A stretch of 64,000 nucleotides of DNA, taken from NCBI GenBank assembly GCA_002390705.1, contig DGQA01000010.1, forward strand, positions 1-64,000. The letters are read 5' to 3'. The notes under the pieces are model-generated. The model was not told the DNA's origin. It worked only from the letters and a program-made list of their open reading frames with translations, and ran no database searches. How positions within the stretch are numbered: position 1 is the stretch's first letter; the number at the start of each line of letters is the position of its first letter. Origin of the DNA: Actinobacteria bacterium UBA4426. GTDB taxonomy: Bacteria; Actinomycetota; Actinomycetes; S36-B12. Shown here in pieces: positions 43,059 to 51,747 of the stretch. Made by a program: the position numbers and the translations under genes.

Positions 43059-43481
43059 ATGTCCAAAGTTCAATTAGCCCTCAATGTCGCACACTTAGCT
43101 GAGTCCATTGATTTCTATTCACAAATGTTTCGGACCGAACCACACAAGATCCGTCCCGGCTACGCCAACTTCCAAATTGATAACCCACCATTAAAACTCG
43201 TGCTGATTGAAACAACGGGCTCTGAGCGAGGAACTGGGCCGCACGGCGCCCTGAACCACCTCGGAGTAGAAGTGCCCAACACCTCAGAAGTGGTCGAAAT
43301 AATTTCCCACCTGCACACCGAAGGGCTCGCCGTTGAGGAGCAGATGGATGTTCAATGCTGCCATGCCAAGCAAGACAAGGCGTGGGTCCACGACCCCTCA
43401 GGAACACCTTGGGAGTTTTACGCGATTACCGACGACAACTCCGACGGCATGGACCGAAAACTCGCCGAGGAATGCTGCTAA
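43059..43481 (+). CDS. arsI: ArsI/CadI-family vicinal-oxygen-chelate protein
   Basis: 140 aa, AAAGG upstream of an ATG. Single glyoxalase/VOC-type domain pair: LNVAHLAESIDFYSQMF and NHLGVEV give the two beta-alpha-beta-beta-beta units. The vicinal Cys100-Cys101 (DVQCCHAKQDK) matches the As(III)-binding pair of ArsI C-As lyases, which cleave organoarsenicals such as methylarsenite. Plausible Fe(II) ligands are Gln5, His67 and Glu119. An extra Cys139-Cys140 pair ends the protein. Related CadI is cadmium-induced. Divergent with arsR, so metalloid resistance is well supported. Confidence 0.87.
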   Translation: MSKVQLALNVAHLAESIDFYSQMFRTEPHKIRPGYANFQIDNPPLKLVLIETTGSERGTGPHGALNHLGVEVPNTSEVVEIISHLHTEGLAVEEQMDVQCCHAKQDKAWVHDPSGTPWEFYAITDDNSDGMDRKLAEECC

Positions 43482-43484
43482 GCG

Positions 43485-44516
43485 CTATACAAGGAGCTCA
43501 GCGATTTGGACGGCGTTCAGGGCTGCGCCCTTACGCAAGTTGTCACTGCTGACAAAAAGCACGAGCCCTTTATTGCCGGGCACACTTTGGTCCCGGCGGA
43601 TCCGCCCAACAAAAGTTGGATCAGCACCCGCGGCTTGCAGGGGTGTGGGAATATCTGTGATCACAACCCCCGGAGCATCTTTCACAACTGCAATGGCTTT
43701 GTCTGGGGTGACGTCTCGGGAAAATTCGGCATTGATGCTCAAGGAGTGACCTGTAAAAACTGGGACTCGGACACACGTGCCCGACACCAGTAGATCTGGC
43801 AGCCCAAGAATCTTTCGGCTTTCATTACGGAGCTTCTGTTCTTCATCGGTTTCATCAGTTCCGTCAGAAACTATTGATCCCGCGAGCGGGATTACGTCAA
43901 AAGCAATTGTGCGAACATACTTGTTCGGGTCAGGAAAATTCACCGAATTTCCGTCATAGGCTAACGCTGCGATGTCCTGGGTCATCGCGGCCTCAACTTG
44001 GGTCTTCAGTTCGGCAACACCGGCTAGCCCGCTCCCAGATACAGCTTGGAAAGTTGTCACGATCACACGCTGCAATCCAGCAAACTTATCTAATGCCTTG
44101 AGCACCGGCATTGCTGCCATGGTGGTGCAATTAGGGTTGGCAATTATGCCTTTTTTTGCATTTTTGACTTCCTCTGGATTTACTTCACTGACCACAAGCG
44201 GCACATCAGGATCCATGCGCCAAGCGGAGGAGTTGTCAATCACGGTCGCTCCGGAAGCCGCAAACTTTGGCGCGAGCTCCTTTGAGGTTCCACCACCAGC
44301 CGAAAAAATTGCAATGTCAATTCCTGAAAGATCGGCAGTTGCAGCGTCTTCAACCACGTACTCCTGACCTTCCCACGTGATACTCGTCCCGGCGGAGCGT
44401 GCTGAAGACATCACCCGCAAAGAACTCACCGGGAAATTCCGCTCGGCAAGTAATCGAAGAACGACCCCTCCCACTTGGCCGGTTGCCCCAACTACCGCGA
44501 CGCTTTTCCCCGCCAT
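43485..44516 (-). CDS. asd: Aspartate-semialdehyde dehydrogenase
   Basis: 343 aa from the ATG at 44516 (GAAGAA upstream). Reduces aspartyl phosphate to aspartate semialdehyde in the lysine/threonine/methionine pathway. NADP-binding GATGQVGG is at 10-17, catalytic Cys130 in ANPNCTTMAA, and the His-containing GHSLSINAEF near the C-terminus. It follows ask by 4 bp. Convergent with arsI (3-bp gap). Confidence 0.95.
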   Translation of the reverse strand: MAGKSVAVVGATGQVGGVVLRLLAERNFPVSSLRVMSSARSAGTSITWEGQEYVVEDAATADLSGIDIAIFSAGGGTSKELAPKFAASGATVIDNSSAWRMDPDVPLVVSEVNPEEVKNAKKGIIANPNCTTMAAMPVLKALDKFAGLQRVIVTTFQAVSGSGLAGVAELKTQVEAAMTQDIAALAYDGNSVNFPDPNKYVRTIAFDVIPLAGSIVSDGTDETDEEQKLRNESRKILGLPDLLVSGTCVRVPVFTGHSLSINAEFSRDVTPDKAIAVVKDAPGVVITDIPTPLQAAGADPTFVGRIRRDQSVPGNKGLVLFVSSDNLRKGAALNAVQIAELLV

Positions 44517-44520
44517 TTCT

Positions 44521-45807
44521 TCAACGCCCCGTTCCTGCATAGACAACAGCTTCACCGTCAGAGTCCAAACCAAAAGCAGTATGCAACGCTTCAACGGCAG
44601 TATGTGCAAGTTCAGCCCTCGTCACAATAGAAATTCGGATCTCCGAAGTCGAAATCATTTCAACGTTGACCCCTGCCTGGGCCAACGCTGAGAAGAAATC
44701 AGCCGAAACACCCGGGTGAGAACGCATCCCTGCTCCGACCAGCGACACCTTCGCAATTCCTTCGTCAACATTGAGTGACTCAAAATCAATTTTGTCGCGC
44801 GCTCCCTTGAGCGCCTCCATCGCCAAATTCACCGAGTCCGCTGCACACGTGAATGTGACATCAGTTCTCCCGGTTGCGGTTGACGAAACATTTTGAACAA
44901 TCATGTCAAGGTTTACTTTGGCATCAGCCAAGGCGCGGAAAATCGCTGCTGCCTCGCCCGGCTTATCGGGTACTCCAACAACGGTAATTTTTGCATCTTT
45001 TACGTCAGCTGCTACACCCGAAATAATTGGTTGCTCCACAAGCTTTCCTTCCTTGACTGCATCTGCGACACCTTGGGCTGACAGAACCCAGGTGCCTTCC
45101 GCGTGTGAAAATGATGAGCGTACGTGAATAGGAACGTCGAATCTGCGCGCGTACTCAACGCAACGAAGGTGCAAGACTTTTGCACCCACCGCTGCGAGTT
45201 CCAGCATCTCTTCGTAGGTGACAAAGTCGATCTTGGATGCTTTCCTCACCACCCGCGGATCTGTAGTAAAGACACCGTCAACGTCAGTGTAAATCTCGCA
45301 CGAGTCAGCATTGAGCGCGGCAGCAAGGGCAACCGCGGTTGTGTCTGACCCCCCACGACCCAGAGTCGTGATGTCTTTTGTGTCTTGGGCAACACCTTGA
45401 AAGCCAGCCACAATTGGGACGGCACCTTTGGCAAGCGCATCGGTAATCCGCCCCGGCGTGACATCAATAATCCTCGCCGCACCGTGAGCTGAGTCAGTGA
45501 TCAAACCCGCTTGTGATCCCGTATAGGAACGGGACACTGCACCCAGGTCTGAAATCGCCATTGCCAGAAGAGCCATTGAGATCCGCTCACCTGCGGTGAG
45601 CAACATGTCCAATTCGCGTGCGGGTGGAAGTGGTGATACCTGCTGGGCTAAATCCATGAGTTCATCGGTTGAATCACCCATCGCCGAGACCACCACAACG
45701 ACGTCATGGCCCGCTTGCTTCGTCTCCACGATTCGGCGGGCAACTCGTTTAATGCTGGCGGCATCGGCGACACTGGAACCACCGTATTTTTGCACAATCA
45801 GGGACAC
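44521..45807 (-). CDS. lysC: Aspartokinase
   Basis: 428 aa, GTG start. Phosphorylates aspartate in the first step of the pathway. The kinase core has VQKYGGSSVAD, TLGRGGSDTTAVALA and TDVDGVFTTDPR. Two C-terminal ACT regions (about 270-420) carry the allosteric site, including NVSSTATGRTDVTF and MISTSEIRISIV, as in Corynebacterium LysC, which is inhibited by lysine plus threonine. An internal beta-subunit start is typical of the family; none is obvious here. Operon ask-asd, equal to Rv3709c-Rv3708c. Confidence 0.95.
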   Translation of the reverse strand: MSLIVQKYGGSSVADAASIKRVARRIVETKQAGHDVVVVVSAMGDSTDELMDLAQQVSPLPPARELDMLLTAGERISMALLAMAISDLGAVSRSYTGSQAGLITDSAHGAARIIDVTPGRITDALAKGAVPIVAGFQGVAQDTKDITTLGRGGSDTTAVALAAALNADSCEIYTDVDGVFTTDPRVVRKASKIDFVTYEEMLELAAVGAKVLHLRCVEYARRFDVPIHVRSSFSHAEGTWVLSAQGVADAVKEGKLVEQPIISGVAADVKDAKITVVGVPDKPGEAAAIFRALADAKVNLDMIVQNVSSTATGRTDVTFTCAADSVNLAMEALKGARDKIDFESLNVDEGIAKVSLVGAGMRSHPGVSADFFSALAQAGVNVEMISTSEIRISIVTRAELAHTAVEALHTAFGLDSDGEAVVYAGTGR

Positions 45808-45901
45808 GGATCCAAGTTTAGTCTGAACGGGTAACCTGACCGATGAGGACCAATCCAGCTATAGCCTCAGCAGACACGAAATTCTTATGGTCAGGGAGCA
45901 A

Positions 45902-46765
45902 ATGGGCGGCACGCACGTAATTGACGCACATCAAGTGGTAAAGAACTATGGGGAATTCAGCGCTCTCGCAGGTGTTTCCGTGCACGTTGATGCCGGCGAA
46001 TGTCTCGCCCTCCTTGGCCCCAATGGCGCCGGCAAAACCACACTTACCGAAATCCTTGAGGGATACCGCACCCGCGACGGCGGTAAGGTCGAAGTACTCG
46101 GGGTCGACCCCAGCAAGCCAACAGGTGCTTGGCGTTCGAAACTCGGGATCGTCCTCCAAAATGCAAGTGACCTCGCAGACCTCACAGTGACGGAAACAAT
46201 CACCCACTTCGCCCGTTACTACCCCAATCCAGCTGATCCCGAGCAGGTAATAGCCGCTGTAGGATTGACCGAGAAGGCCGCCTCACGCAATGGCAAGCTC
46301 AGTGGCGGGCAACGGCGCAGGCTCGATGTTGCCCTCGGCATAATTGGTAACCCTGAAGTGTTGTTCTTGGATGAGCCCACCACCGGCTTCGATCCGGAGG
46401 CACGGCGAGAGTTCTGGGTACTCATTGATCGTCTCAAACTAGAAGGCACCACGATCCTGCTCACAACTCACTATCTGGATGAAGCACAATACTTGGCCGA
46501 CCGAGTCGCGGTCATCGCCCGCGGCCAGATCGTGGCACACGGAACGCCGGACTCAATCGGCCATCGGGGTGACGCAATCGTGACGTGGTCCGAAGGTAAG
46601 CGTGAAATGAGCGAGTCCACTACCGAGCCCACAGCATTTGTGGCTGCCCTCGCCAGCAAATTTAATGGGGAGATACCGCATCTTCGAGTACGCCGTGCAT
46701 CTTTGGAGGACGCCTACCTTGAGTTGATAGCCCAAGACCGAGACATCCATGTTGGTGAGCAATGA
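45902..46765 (+). CDS. ABC exporter ATP-binding protein
   Basis: 287 aa from the ATG at 45902, preceded by AGGGAG. Walker A GPNGAGKTT, Q-loop LQNAS, signature LSGGQRRRLDVA, Walker B VLFLDEPTTG, and H-loop THYLDEA are all present. It is of the DrrA/NodI-type drug/lipid exporter class, with a C-terminal region (about 215-285) of the CcmA/YadG kind. It overlaps its permease gene by 4 bp (ATGA). Substrate unknown. Confidence 0.92.
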   Translation: MGGTHVIDAHQVVKNYGEFSALAGVSVHVDAGECLALLGPNGAGKTTLTEILEGYRTRDGGKVEVLGVDPSKPTGAWRSKLGIVLQNASDLADLTVTETITHFARYYPNPADPEQVIAAVGLTEKAASRNGKLSGGQRRRLDVALGIIGNPEVLFLDEPTTGFDPEARREFWVLIDRLKLEGTTILLTTHYLDEAQYLADRVAVIARGQIVAHGTPDSIGHRGDAIVTWSEGKREMSESTTEPTAFVAALASKFNGEIPHLRVRRASLEDAYLELIAQDRDIHVGEQ

Positions 46766-47577
46766 CAAACTTTATTCGCCTAGACGCTGTTGGGATGGGC
46801 ATGGGCCGGGTAGGAATCGAGCTCAAACAATTCTTTCGAGACCGAGAATCCGCTGTATTCAATTTCTTACTGCCCATGATTCTTCTGGTAATTTTCGGTT
46901 CAGTATTTGGTGAACAGGATCTGGGTGATTCCGACATTACGTTTTCACAATACTTCGTTGCCGGGATGATCGCCTCCGGGATTCTCTACACATCCTTTCA
47001 GAATCTGGCCATATCGATCCCCATGGAACGCGAGGACGGAACCCTCAAACGTCTCCAAGGAACACCGATGCCGCCCGCTGCATTCTTTATCGGGAAAATT
47101 GGTATGGTTTTTGTGGCCTACATCGCACAAGTCACCATCTTGATCGCCGTTGGAGTGCTCTTTTTTGACATTGACATTCCGACAACGTCATTTGCCATCT
47201 TCACCTTTATTTGGATCAGCATCCTTGGCCTGATCGCGACGACCCTACTGGGAATTGCGTACTCCGTCGTGCCCAAACAAGGGCGTGGCGCGGCTGCATT
47301 GGTTTCCCCTGTAGTGCTCGTGCTGCAATTCACATCAGGTGTGTTTTTCGTGTTCACTGACCTCCCACAGTGGATGCAAAGCTTCGCATCATTATTTCCT
47401 CTGAAGTGGCTCGCCCAAGGAATGCGCAGTGTATTTCTCCCCGAGTCTGCAGCGGCTATGGAAGTTAACGGTTCATGGGAACTCGGCTTGACCGCAGTCG
47501 TTCTCGTGGTGTGGATTGCGCTCGGCGCGCTACTTGCCACACTGTTTTTCCGTTGGGCCCCGCGGGGAGAAAACTAA
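46762..47577 (+). CDS. ABC-2 type permease
   Basis: 271 aa, six membrane helices expected. N-terminal amphipathic segment with LKQFFRDRESAVFNFL precedes the first helix, as in ABC-2 exporters. The conserved segment WMQSFASLFPLKWLAQGMR is the family marker before the last helices. It pairs with the upstream ATPase. Overlaps the convergent recR gene by 4 bp. Confidence 0.9.
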   Translation: MTNFIRLDAVGMGMGRVGIELKQFFRDRESAVFNFLLPMILLVIFGSVFGEQDLGDSDITFSQYFVAGMIASGILYTSFQNLAISIPMEREDGTLKRLQGTPMPPAAFFIGKIGMVFVAYIAQVTILIAVGVLFFDIDIPTTSFAIFTFIWISILGLIATTLLGIAYSVVPKQGRGAAALVSPVVLVLQFTSGVFFVFTDLPQWMQSFASLFPLKWLAQGMRSVFLPESAAAMEVNGSWELGLTAVVLVVWIALGALLATLFFRWAPRGEN

Positions 47578-48173
47578 GATCCGACTTGGCGCCGCCCAGC
47601 GAACGCGCGGCCTAAAGTTATTTCATCGGCGTATTCCAGATCCCCGCCAACAGGTAGTCCACTGGCCAGCCGTGAGACCGTGAGACCCAAGGGGACCAAC
47701 AGGCGCGAAAGATAAGTGGCCGTGGCTTCACCCTCAAGGTTGGGGTCCGTGGCCAAGATCACCTCAGTGACACTGCCGTCGGCTAGTCGAAGCATGAGCT
47801 CGCGGATTCGCAGATCATCCGGGCCAACTCCATCAATTGGGTTAATTGAGCCACCCAAAATGTGATACCCGCCGCGGAACTCACGGGTCTTCTCAATTGC
47901 TACAACATCTTTGGGTTCCTCCACAACACACAGCACACTCGAATCGCGTTTAGGGTCAAGACAAATTCGACACTGTGGATTCTGGGCAACATTCCCGCAA
48001 ATTTCGCAGAACTGCACTTTTTCTTTTACTTCAAGAAGTACTTCAGCTAGGCGTTTCACGTCGTCTGGGTCCTCGCCGAGGATGTGAAACGCGATGCGCT
48101 GTGCGCTTTTGGGACCAACACCGGGTAGGCGCCCTAGTTCGTCAATCAAGTCTTGAACGATTCCTTCATACAT
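47574..48173 (-). CDS. recR: Recombination protein RecR
   Basis: 199 aa. Works with RecO and RecF in single-strand-gap repair. The HhH motif is LGRLPGVGPKSAQRIAFH, the C4 zinc finger is CEICGNVAQNPQCRIC, and the TOPRIM is VLCVVEEPKDVVAIEK. Starts 6 bp after dnaX, a widely conserved dnaX-recR arrangement (usually with ybaB between them, missing here). Confidence 0.96.
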   Translation of the reverse strand: MYEGIVQDLIDELGRLPGVGPKSAQRIAFHILGEDPDDVKRLAEVLLEVKEKVQFCEICGNVAQNPQCRICLDPKRDSSVLCVVEEPKDVVAIEKTREFRGGYHILGGSINPIDGVGPDDLRIRELMLRLADGSVTEVILATDPNLEGEATATYLSRLLVPLGLTVSRLASGLPVGGDLEYADEITLGRAFAGRRQVGS

Positions 48174-48179
48174 TATGTG

Positions 48180-49928
48180 CTAACCGTTCTCAATTTCGCC
48201 GATGGAGACTCCCCCAAGTTCCTTAGCAATCAGATCCGCGCCTGTTACTTCACTTGATGCGGAATCATCCATGCTGGGGGCATCTTCTTCCTCCGGAACG
48301 GGCGGAACGATAGCGCCACCGACAATGCCTTTTGCCCCCAAGACGATATCGATCTCCGTGTCGATTTTCAGCACATCAAGAATTGCCTGGCGTAAGCGCT
48401 CGTCGTGCCCGCCAGATTTCACGTTGTTGTAGTGGCCTGAGTCTTTAACACCTACCGCAAGTACCCCGTTATCAAAAGATAACGGCGTTGACTCTGTGAA
48501 CCCCATCCAGGCGACACGTGAATACTTCGACAGCGCGTCCATGACTGCCGGCCACATTGATGTAAATGACGCAACAGTGGTGTTCCCCGGATTAGTAACG
48601 GGGGCTGGTGCTGTTACCGGCTTCGGAGTGTTTTCAACTGGCTCAACTGCAGCTGGCTTTGCCGGCTTCTTGGGTGGTGCGGGCACAGGTGGTGCGGGCA
48701 CAACAGGCTTGGCGGGCGGTAGAGCGACTTCGGTGGCGACGGGTGTGACCTGTGCACCGGCCGGTGCGTGATTCAGCACCCCAGAACGCTCTAGCAGCTC
48801 CACCCGAGCAAGAAGGCCATCGGTTGAATCATCGGTTGCGGGCAGAAGCAATTTCGCCATGAGCAGTTCAAGTTGGAGCCGGGGTGCAGTTGCTCCTTTA
48901 ATCTCAGTTAACGCCCGGCTGACCAGGTCACCGGCGCGCGCCAATTCGGCTGCACCAATGCGGGACGCCTGATCGACTTCAGTGGCGATCACTTCCTCTG
49001 GCGCGTGGATCAAGCCACTCTCGGCGGCTCCCGGAATTCTCTGCAAAACAATCAGGTCACGAACCCGTTCAAGTAGGTCGGTGACAAATCGCCTGGGTTC
49101 GTTGCCCAATTCAATGACTCGGTCAACTGCGGTAAACAATGCGGCGCCATCGCGATTAATTAGCGCATTTACGGTTTCGTCAAGCAATGCTGAATCTGTT
49201 ACGCCTAACTGCAGGACCGCTTCCTGATAGGTAACGCCCTCCGGCCCACAACCAGAAATAATTTGACCCAATATTGATAGCGAATCGCGCACACTCCCGG
49301 TACCAGCCCGGGCAATCAGGGCGAGTGCCGCGGGATCAGCGGGGATTCCTTCACTAGCACACACCATGACCAAATGTTCTTGCAAAATCTTCACAGGCAC
49401 TAACCGGAAACCGTAGTTGTGGGTCCGTGAGCGAATTGTGGGGAGAACTTTGTCCGCTTCGGTTGTCGCAAATATAAAACGGACATGCTCGGGTGGCTCT
49501 TCAACTAGTTTCAGTAATGCGTTGAAGCCTTGTGGCGTAATCATGTGAGCTTCATCGATTATGTACACCTTGTAAGGCGATTTTGCGGGACCAAACATGG
49601 CCCGTTCGCGCAGATCACGGGTGTCGTCCACCCCGCCGTGGCTGGCAGCATCAAGTTCAATCACATCTATTGAGCCTGAACCCGTCGCGGACAAATCAAT
49701 GCAGCTTTCACATTCTCCGCATGGATCCGGTGTCGGTCCTAGCTCACAGTTAATTGATCGGGCCAAAATGCGCGCAGTCGAAGTTTTTCCGCAACCCCGT
49801 GGACCAGAAAGCAAATACGCATGATGGATCCGATTATTTTCCAGCGCCCTGCGCAATGGGCCCGTTACATGATCCTGGCCAACAACTTCATTGAGAGTCG
49901 CTGGCCGATACGACCGATAAAGTGCCAT
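48180..49928 (-). CDS. dnaX: DNA polymerase III subunits gamma/tau
   Basis: About 582 aa from the ATG at 49928 (MALYRSYRP, the usual actinobacterial start); a GTG at 49970 would add 14 residues. AAA+ core: Walker A GPRGCGKT (about 42-49), zinc-knuckle cysteines 61, 70, 73 and 76, DEAHMI and LVEEPPEHV sensor segments. Then comes a Pro/Ala-rich linker (about 410-460) and a tau domain that would bind the polymerase. No slippery A-run suggests frameshifting to make gamma. The SRP RNA lies just upstream on the same strand. Confidence 0.94.
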   Translation of the reverse strand: MALYRSYRPATLNEVVGQDHVTGPLRRALENNRIHHAYLLSGPRGCGKTSTARILARSINCELGPTPDPCGECESCIDLSATGSGSIDVIELDAASHGGVDDTRDLRERAMFGPAKSPYKVYIIDEAHMITPQGFNALLKLVEEPPEHVRFIFATTEADKVLPTIRSRTHNYGFRLVPVKILQEHLVMVCASEGIPADPAALALIARAGTGSVRDSLSILGQIISGCGPEGVTYQEAVLQLGVTDSALLDETVNALINRDGAALFTAVDRVIELGNEPRRFVTDLLERVRDLIVLQRIPGAAESGLIHAPEEVIATEVDQASRIGAAELARAGDLVSRALTEIKGATAPRLQLELLMAKLLLPATDDSTDGLLARVELLERSGVLNHAPAGAQVTPVATEVALPPAKPVVPAPPVPAPPKKPAKPAAVEPVENTPKPVTAPAPVTNPGNTTVASFTSMWPAVMDALSKYSRVAWMGFTESTPLSFDNGVLAVGVKDSGHYNNVKSGGHDERLRQAILDVLKIDTEIDIVLGAKGIVGGAIVPPVPEEEDAPSMDDSASSEVTGADLIAKELGGVSIGEIENG

Positions 49929-50001
49929 TGAGGGAGCCTTCGGACTGACCCCTTGCGTCGTTTCTGGCACAACGCAACCTTAGTCGGCATCGAATGAAAC
50001 A

Positions 50002-50093
50002 AGGGATCCCCCGCACACCTACCAGAGCCCGCCTGCCCTTGCTGCCTTCCGGCCCTGGGGGATTCAACGAGGTGATACCGCACGGGGGATCGG
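50002..50093 (-). ncRNA. ffs: Small (4.5S-type) signal recognition particle RNA
   Basis: On the minus strand the conserved apical domain reads CAGGGCCGGAAGGCAGCAAG, the Ffh-binding helix 8 with GGAAG tetraloop region. The two ends pair: GATCCCCCG near 50083-50091 with CGGGGGATC near 50005-50013. It is about 92 nt, typical for the actinobacterial short SRP RNA, and it lies in the common place upstream of dnaX. Exact ends are approximate. Confidence 0.93.
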
Positions 50094-50130
50094 CCCTAAG
50101 GCTACGCGTAAGCCAGTGCACGGTGAAAGC

Positions 50131-50148
50131 GAGGCTATGGGTAGCCTC
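50131..50148. promoter_or_regulatory. Short hairpin between SRP RNA and tRNA-Ser
   Basis: Perfect 7-bp stem GAGGCTA with TAGCCTC and a TGGG loop, in the divergent promoter region of the SRP RNA (minus) and tRNA-Ser (plus). It is too close to the tRNA 5' end to be a terminator of an upstream gene. It may be processed 5' leader of the tRNA, or an operator. Confidence 0.35.
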
Positions 50149-50154
50149 TCCCGC

Positions 50155-50242
50155 GGAGGATTCGCCTAGTGGCCTATGGCGCTCGCTTGGAAAGCGGGTT
50201 GGGTTAACGCCCTCAGGGGTTCGAATCCCCTATCCTCCGCCA
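50155..50242 (+). tRNA. tRNA-Ser (anticodon GGA)
   Basis: Long class II tRNA: acceptor GGAGGAT pairs with ATCCTCC, anticodon arm with GGA in CTTGGAAAG context, long variable arm, T-loop GGTTCGAATCC, discriminator G and an encoded CCA. 88 nt. Confidence 0.96.
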
Positions 50243-50265
50243 CATCGATGATCCGCGCACGCATA

Positions 50266-50284
50266 CGGCCGATTTTTTCGGTCG
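50266..50284 (+). terminator. Possible terminator after tRNA-Ser(GGA)
   Basis: Stem CGGCCGA with TCGGTCG (one G-U pair) and a T-rich loop, 24 nt past the tRNA. The T-run is inside the loop rather than after the stem, so termination is only probable. The next 240 bp to the second tRNA-Ser contain no gene I can support. Confidence 0.4.
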
Positions 50285-50528
50285 CCGGGTCCACGTTCTG
50301 TACAATTTCACGGCCAGTTTTTATGTAAAGTCCCCATTCGTCATTTCCGAAAATTGCCGGAACGGGTTAGCTGGACCTGCGGTCCGCTCGTGAACCCTGA
50401 CTGTGGCGAGGAGTGGCTCATCACCGATTACTAAGATCCCCGATGACTACTCGGTGACTCCCCGTTCAGAGTTGAGATTTTTCGATGCCCTTCATGGCCT
50501 AGGCCACACAACTTGTAATCTCTCCCAC

Positions 50529-50618
50529 GGTGGCGTGTCCGAGCGGCCAAAGGAGCGCGCCTCGAAAGCGCGTGTGGGGGCAACCTCACCGTGGGTTCAA
50601 ATCCCACCGCCACCGCCA
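50529..50618 (+). tRNA. tRNA-Ser (anticodon CGA)
   Basis: Acceptor GGTGGCG pairs with CGCCACC, anticodon CGA in CTCGAAAG, long variable arm, T-loop GGTTCAAATCC, discriminator G, CCA encoded. 90 nt. It abuts the LytR_C gene on the opposite strand, so the tRNA 3' end and the convergent gene are 7 bp apart. Confidence 0.96.
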
Positions 50619-50624
50619 CACTTT

Positions 50625-51263
50625 CTAGCTCTCGTCTGGGGACTCCGAAACGCTGGGGGCGGCTTCGGGGACTGTGCAGCCTTCTGGGGACGCGCTCGCC
50701 GAAGGCTGCGCGAGTTCGGCAACTACCTCGGCATCGTTGGCGAGGTCAGAGAACTGTTGGCCTAGAACCACGTCAACGCGCTTGCCGGTACGATCATCTT
50801 TGATCAGGGTCGCATCAGGGAAGTGATAGGCAACAAGCTTCGCATTTGCTTCGCCTTTTGCGCCGTACCGAATCTCACCAGCGCCCTGCACGCCCACACC
50901 CAGTGGATCGTTCTCCACTTTAGCGATCTTGAACCCCCGCACACTAAGGAACTTGGACGTCTCTCCCGCAATCCCCACGCGTTTAGTTGAGTTATAGACG
51001 TTGAGGGTAACCCGCGATGCGCGTGGTAATACTTCAGCGGGGGTCACCATGACTGAGGTGCAACCGTCTACCAATGCCGATGCGCTTGGAGATGCTGTCG
51101 AATCGGCGACATCTGCTCCACCCGAGCCCTTGAATAAGGTCGCGATCCCGAAACCCACACCAAAAAGGACCAGCATGGCAACAAAAATCAGCACCACTGT
51201 CAACCAGAGCGGCCGTTGGGCAGGGCGAGTTTTGGGACGCCCGATTCTTTGAGGTGTTGACAT
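50625..51263 (-). CDS. LytR C-terminal domain membrane protein
   Basis: 212 aa. A basic cytoplasmic N-terminus (RIGRPKTRPAQRP) precedes one membrane helix (about 18-45). A Ser/Ala linker leads to a LytR_C domain: VTLNVYNSTKRVGIAGETSKFL, AEIRYG-like strand and VVLGQQF. LytR_C domains accompany cell-wall polymer ligases but here stand alone without the LCP catalytic domain, so an accessory wall role is guessed. The tail is Pro/Ser rich. Operon position downstream of the tRNA deaminase gene, 10-bp gap. Confidence 0.82.
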   Translation of the reverse strand: MSTPQRIGRPKTRPAQRPLWLTVVLIFVAMLVLFGVGFGIATLFKGSGGADVADSTASPSASALVDGCTSVMVTPAEVLPRASRVTLNVYNSTKRVGIAGETSKFLSVRGFKIAKVENDPLGVGVQGAGEIRYGAKGEANAKLVAYHFPDATLIKDDRTGKRVDVVLGQQFSDLANDAEVVAELAQPSASASPEGCTVPEAAPSVSESPDES

Positions 51264-51273
51264 TGACTACAGA

Positions 51274-51747
51274 CTAACGTTTTTCGCTAAAAAATTCCCG
51301 AACCAACTGCCCGGTTTCGTTTTCCAGCACACCAGGAATTACTTCTACTTGGTGATTCATTCGCTGGTCGCGCACTAGGTCCCACCGGGATCCCACTGCG
51401 CCATATTCCTCATTCCACGAGCCAATTACTAGCTGTGGGACCCGCGCCATGGTGATTGCCCCCGCACACATGGGGCACGGTTCAAGGGTTACATACATTG
51501 TTGAGCGCGCGATCCGCCAGTCGCCGAGTTGTGCTCCAGCCGCACGCAGGGCCAGGATTTCCGCATGGGCTGTTGGGTCTTGGTGTTGTTCGCGGGAATT
51601 TCCTGCTCGAGCGATAATTTCTCCCTGATCAGTCACGATCACCGCGCCGATGGGAATATCACCCCGCCCCGCCGCAATTTTGGCTTGCTCAATGGCCTGA
51701 CGCATAAAACCTTCATGCAGCTGGGTTTGGTTGGGCGCGCTAGTCAC
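51274..51747 (-). CDS. tadA: tRNA-specific adenosine deaminase
   Basis: 157 aa. Converts wobble A34 to inosine in tRNA-Arg(ACG). Zinc site: HAEILAL (His and catalytic Glu) and PCPMCAGA (two Cys). I use the GTG at 51747, which overlaps the upstream gene's stop as GTGA; a TTG at 51768 is possible. Not related to the pilus ATPase gene tadA at 12.8 kb, which shares the symbol. Confidence 0.93.
   Translation of the reverse strand: MTSAPNQTQLHEGFMRQAIEQAKIAAGRGDIPIGAVIVTDQGEIIARAGNSREQHQDPTAHAEILALRAAGAQLGDWRIARSTMYVTLEPCPMCAGAITMARVPQLVIGSWNEEYGAVGSRWDLVRDQRMNHQVEVIPGVLENETGQLVREFFSEKR

Noticed and set aside
49994..50251. Open frame across the SRP RNA and tRNA-Ser
   Set aside because: It covers two structured RNA genes and has no protein-like features.
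50403..50765. Open frame across tRNA-Ser(CGA)
   Set aside because: It spans a confirmed tRNA and the 3' end of the LytR_C gene.
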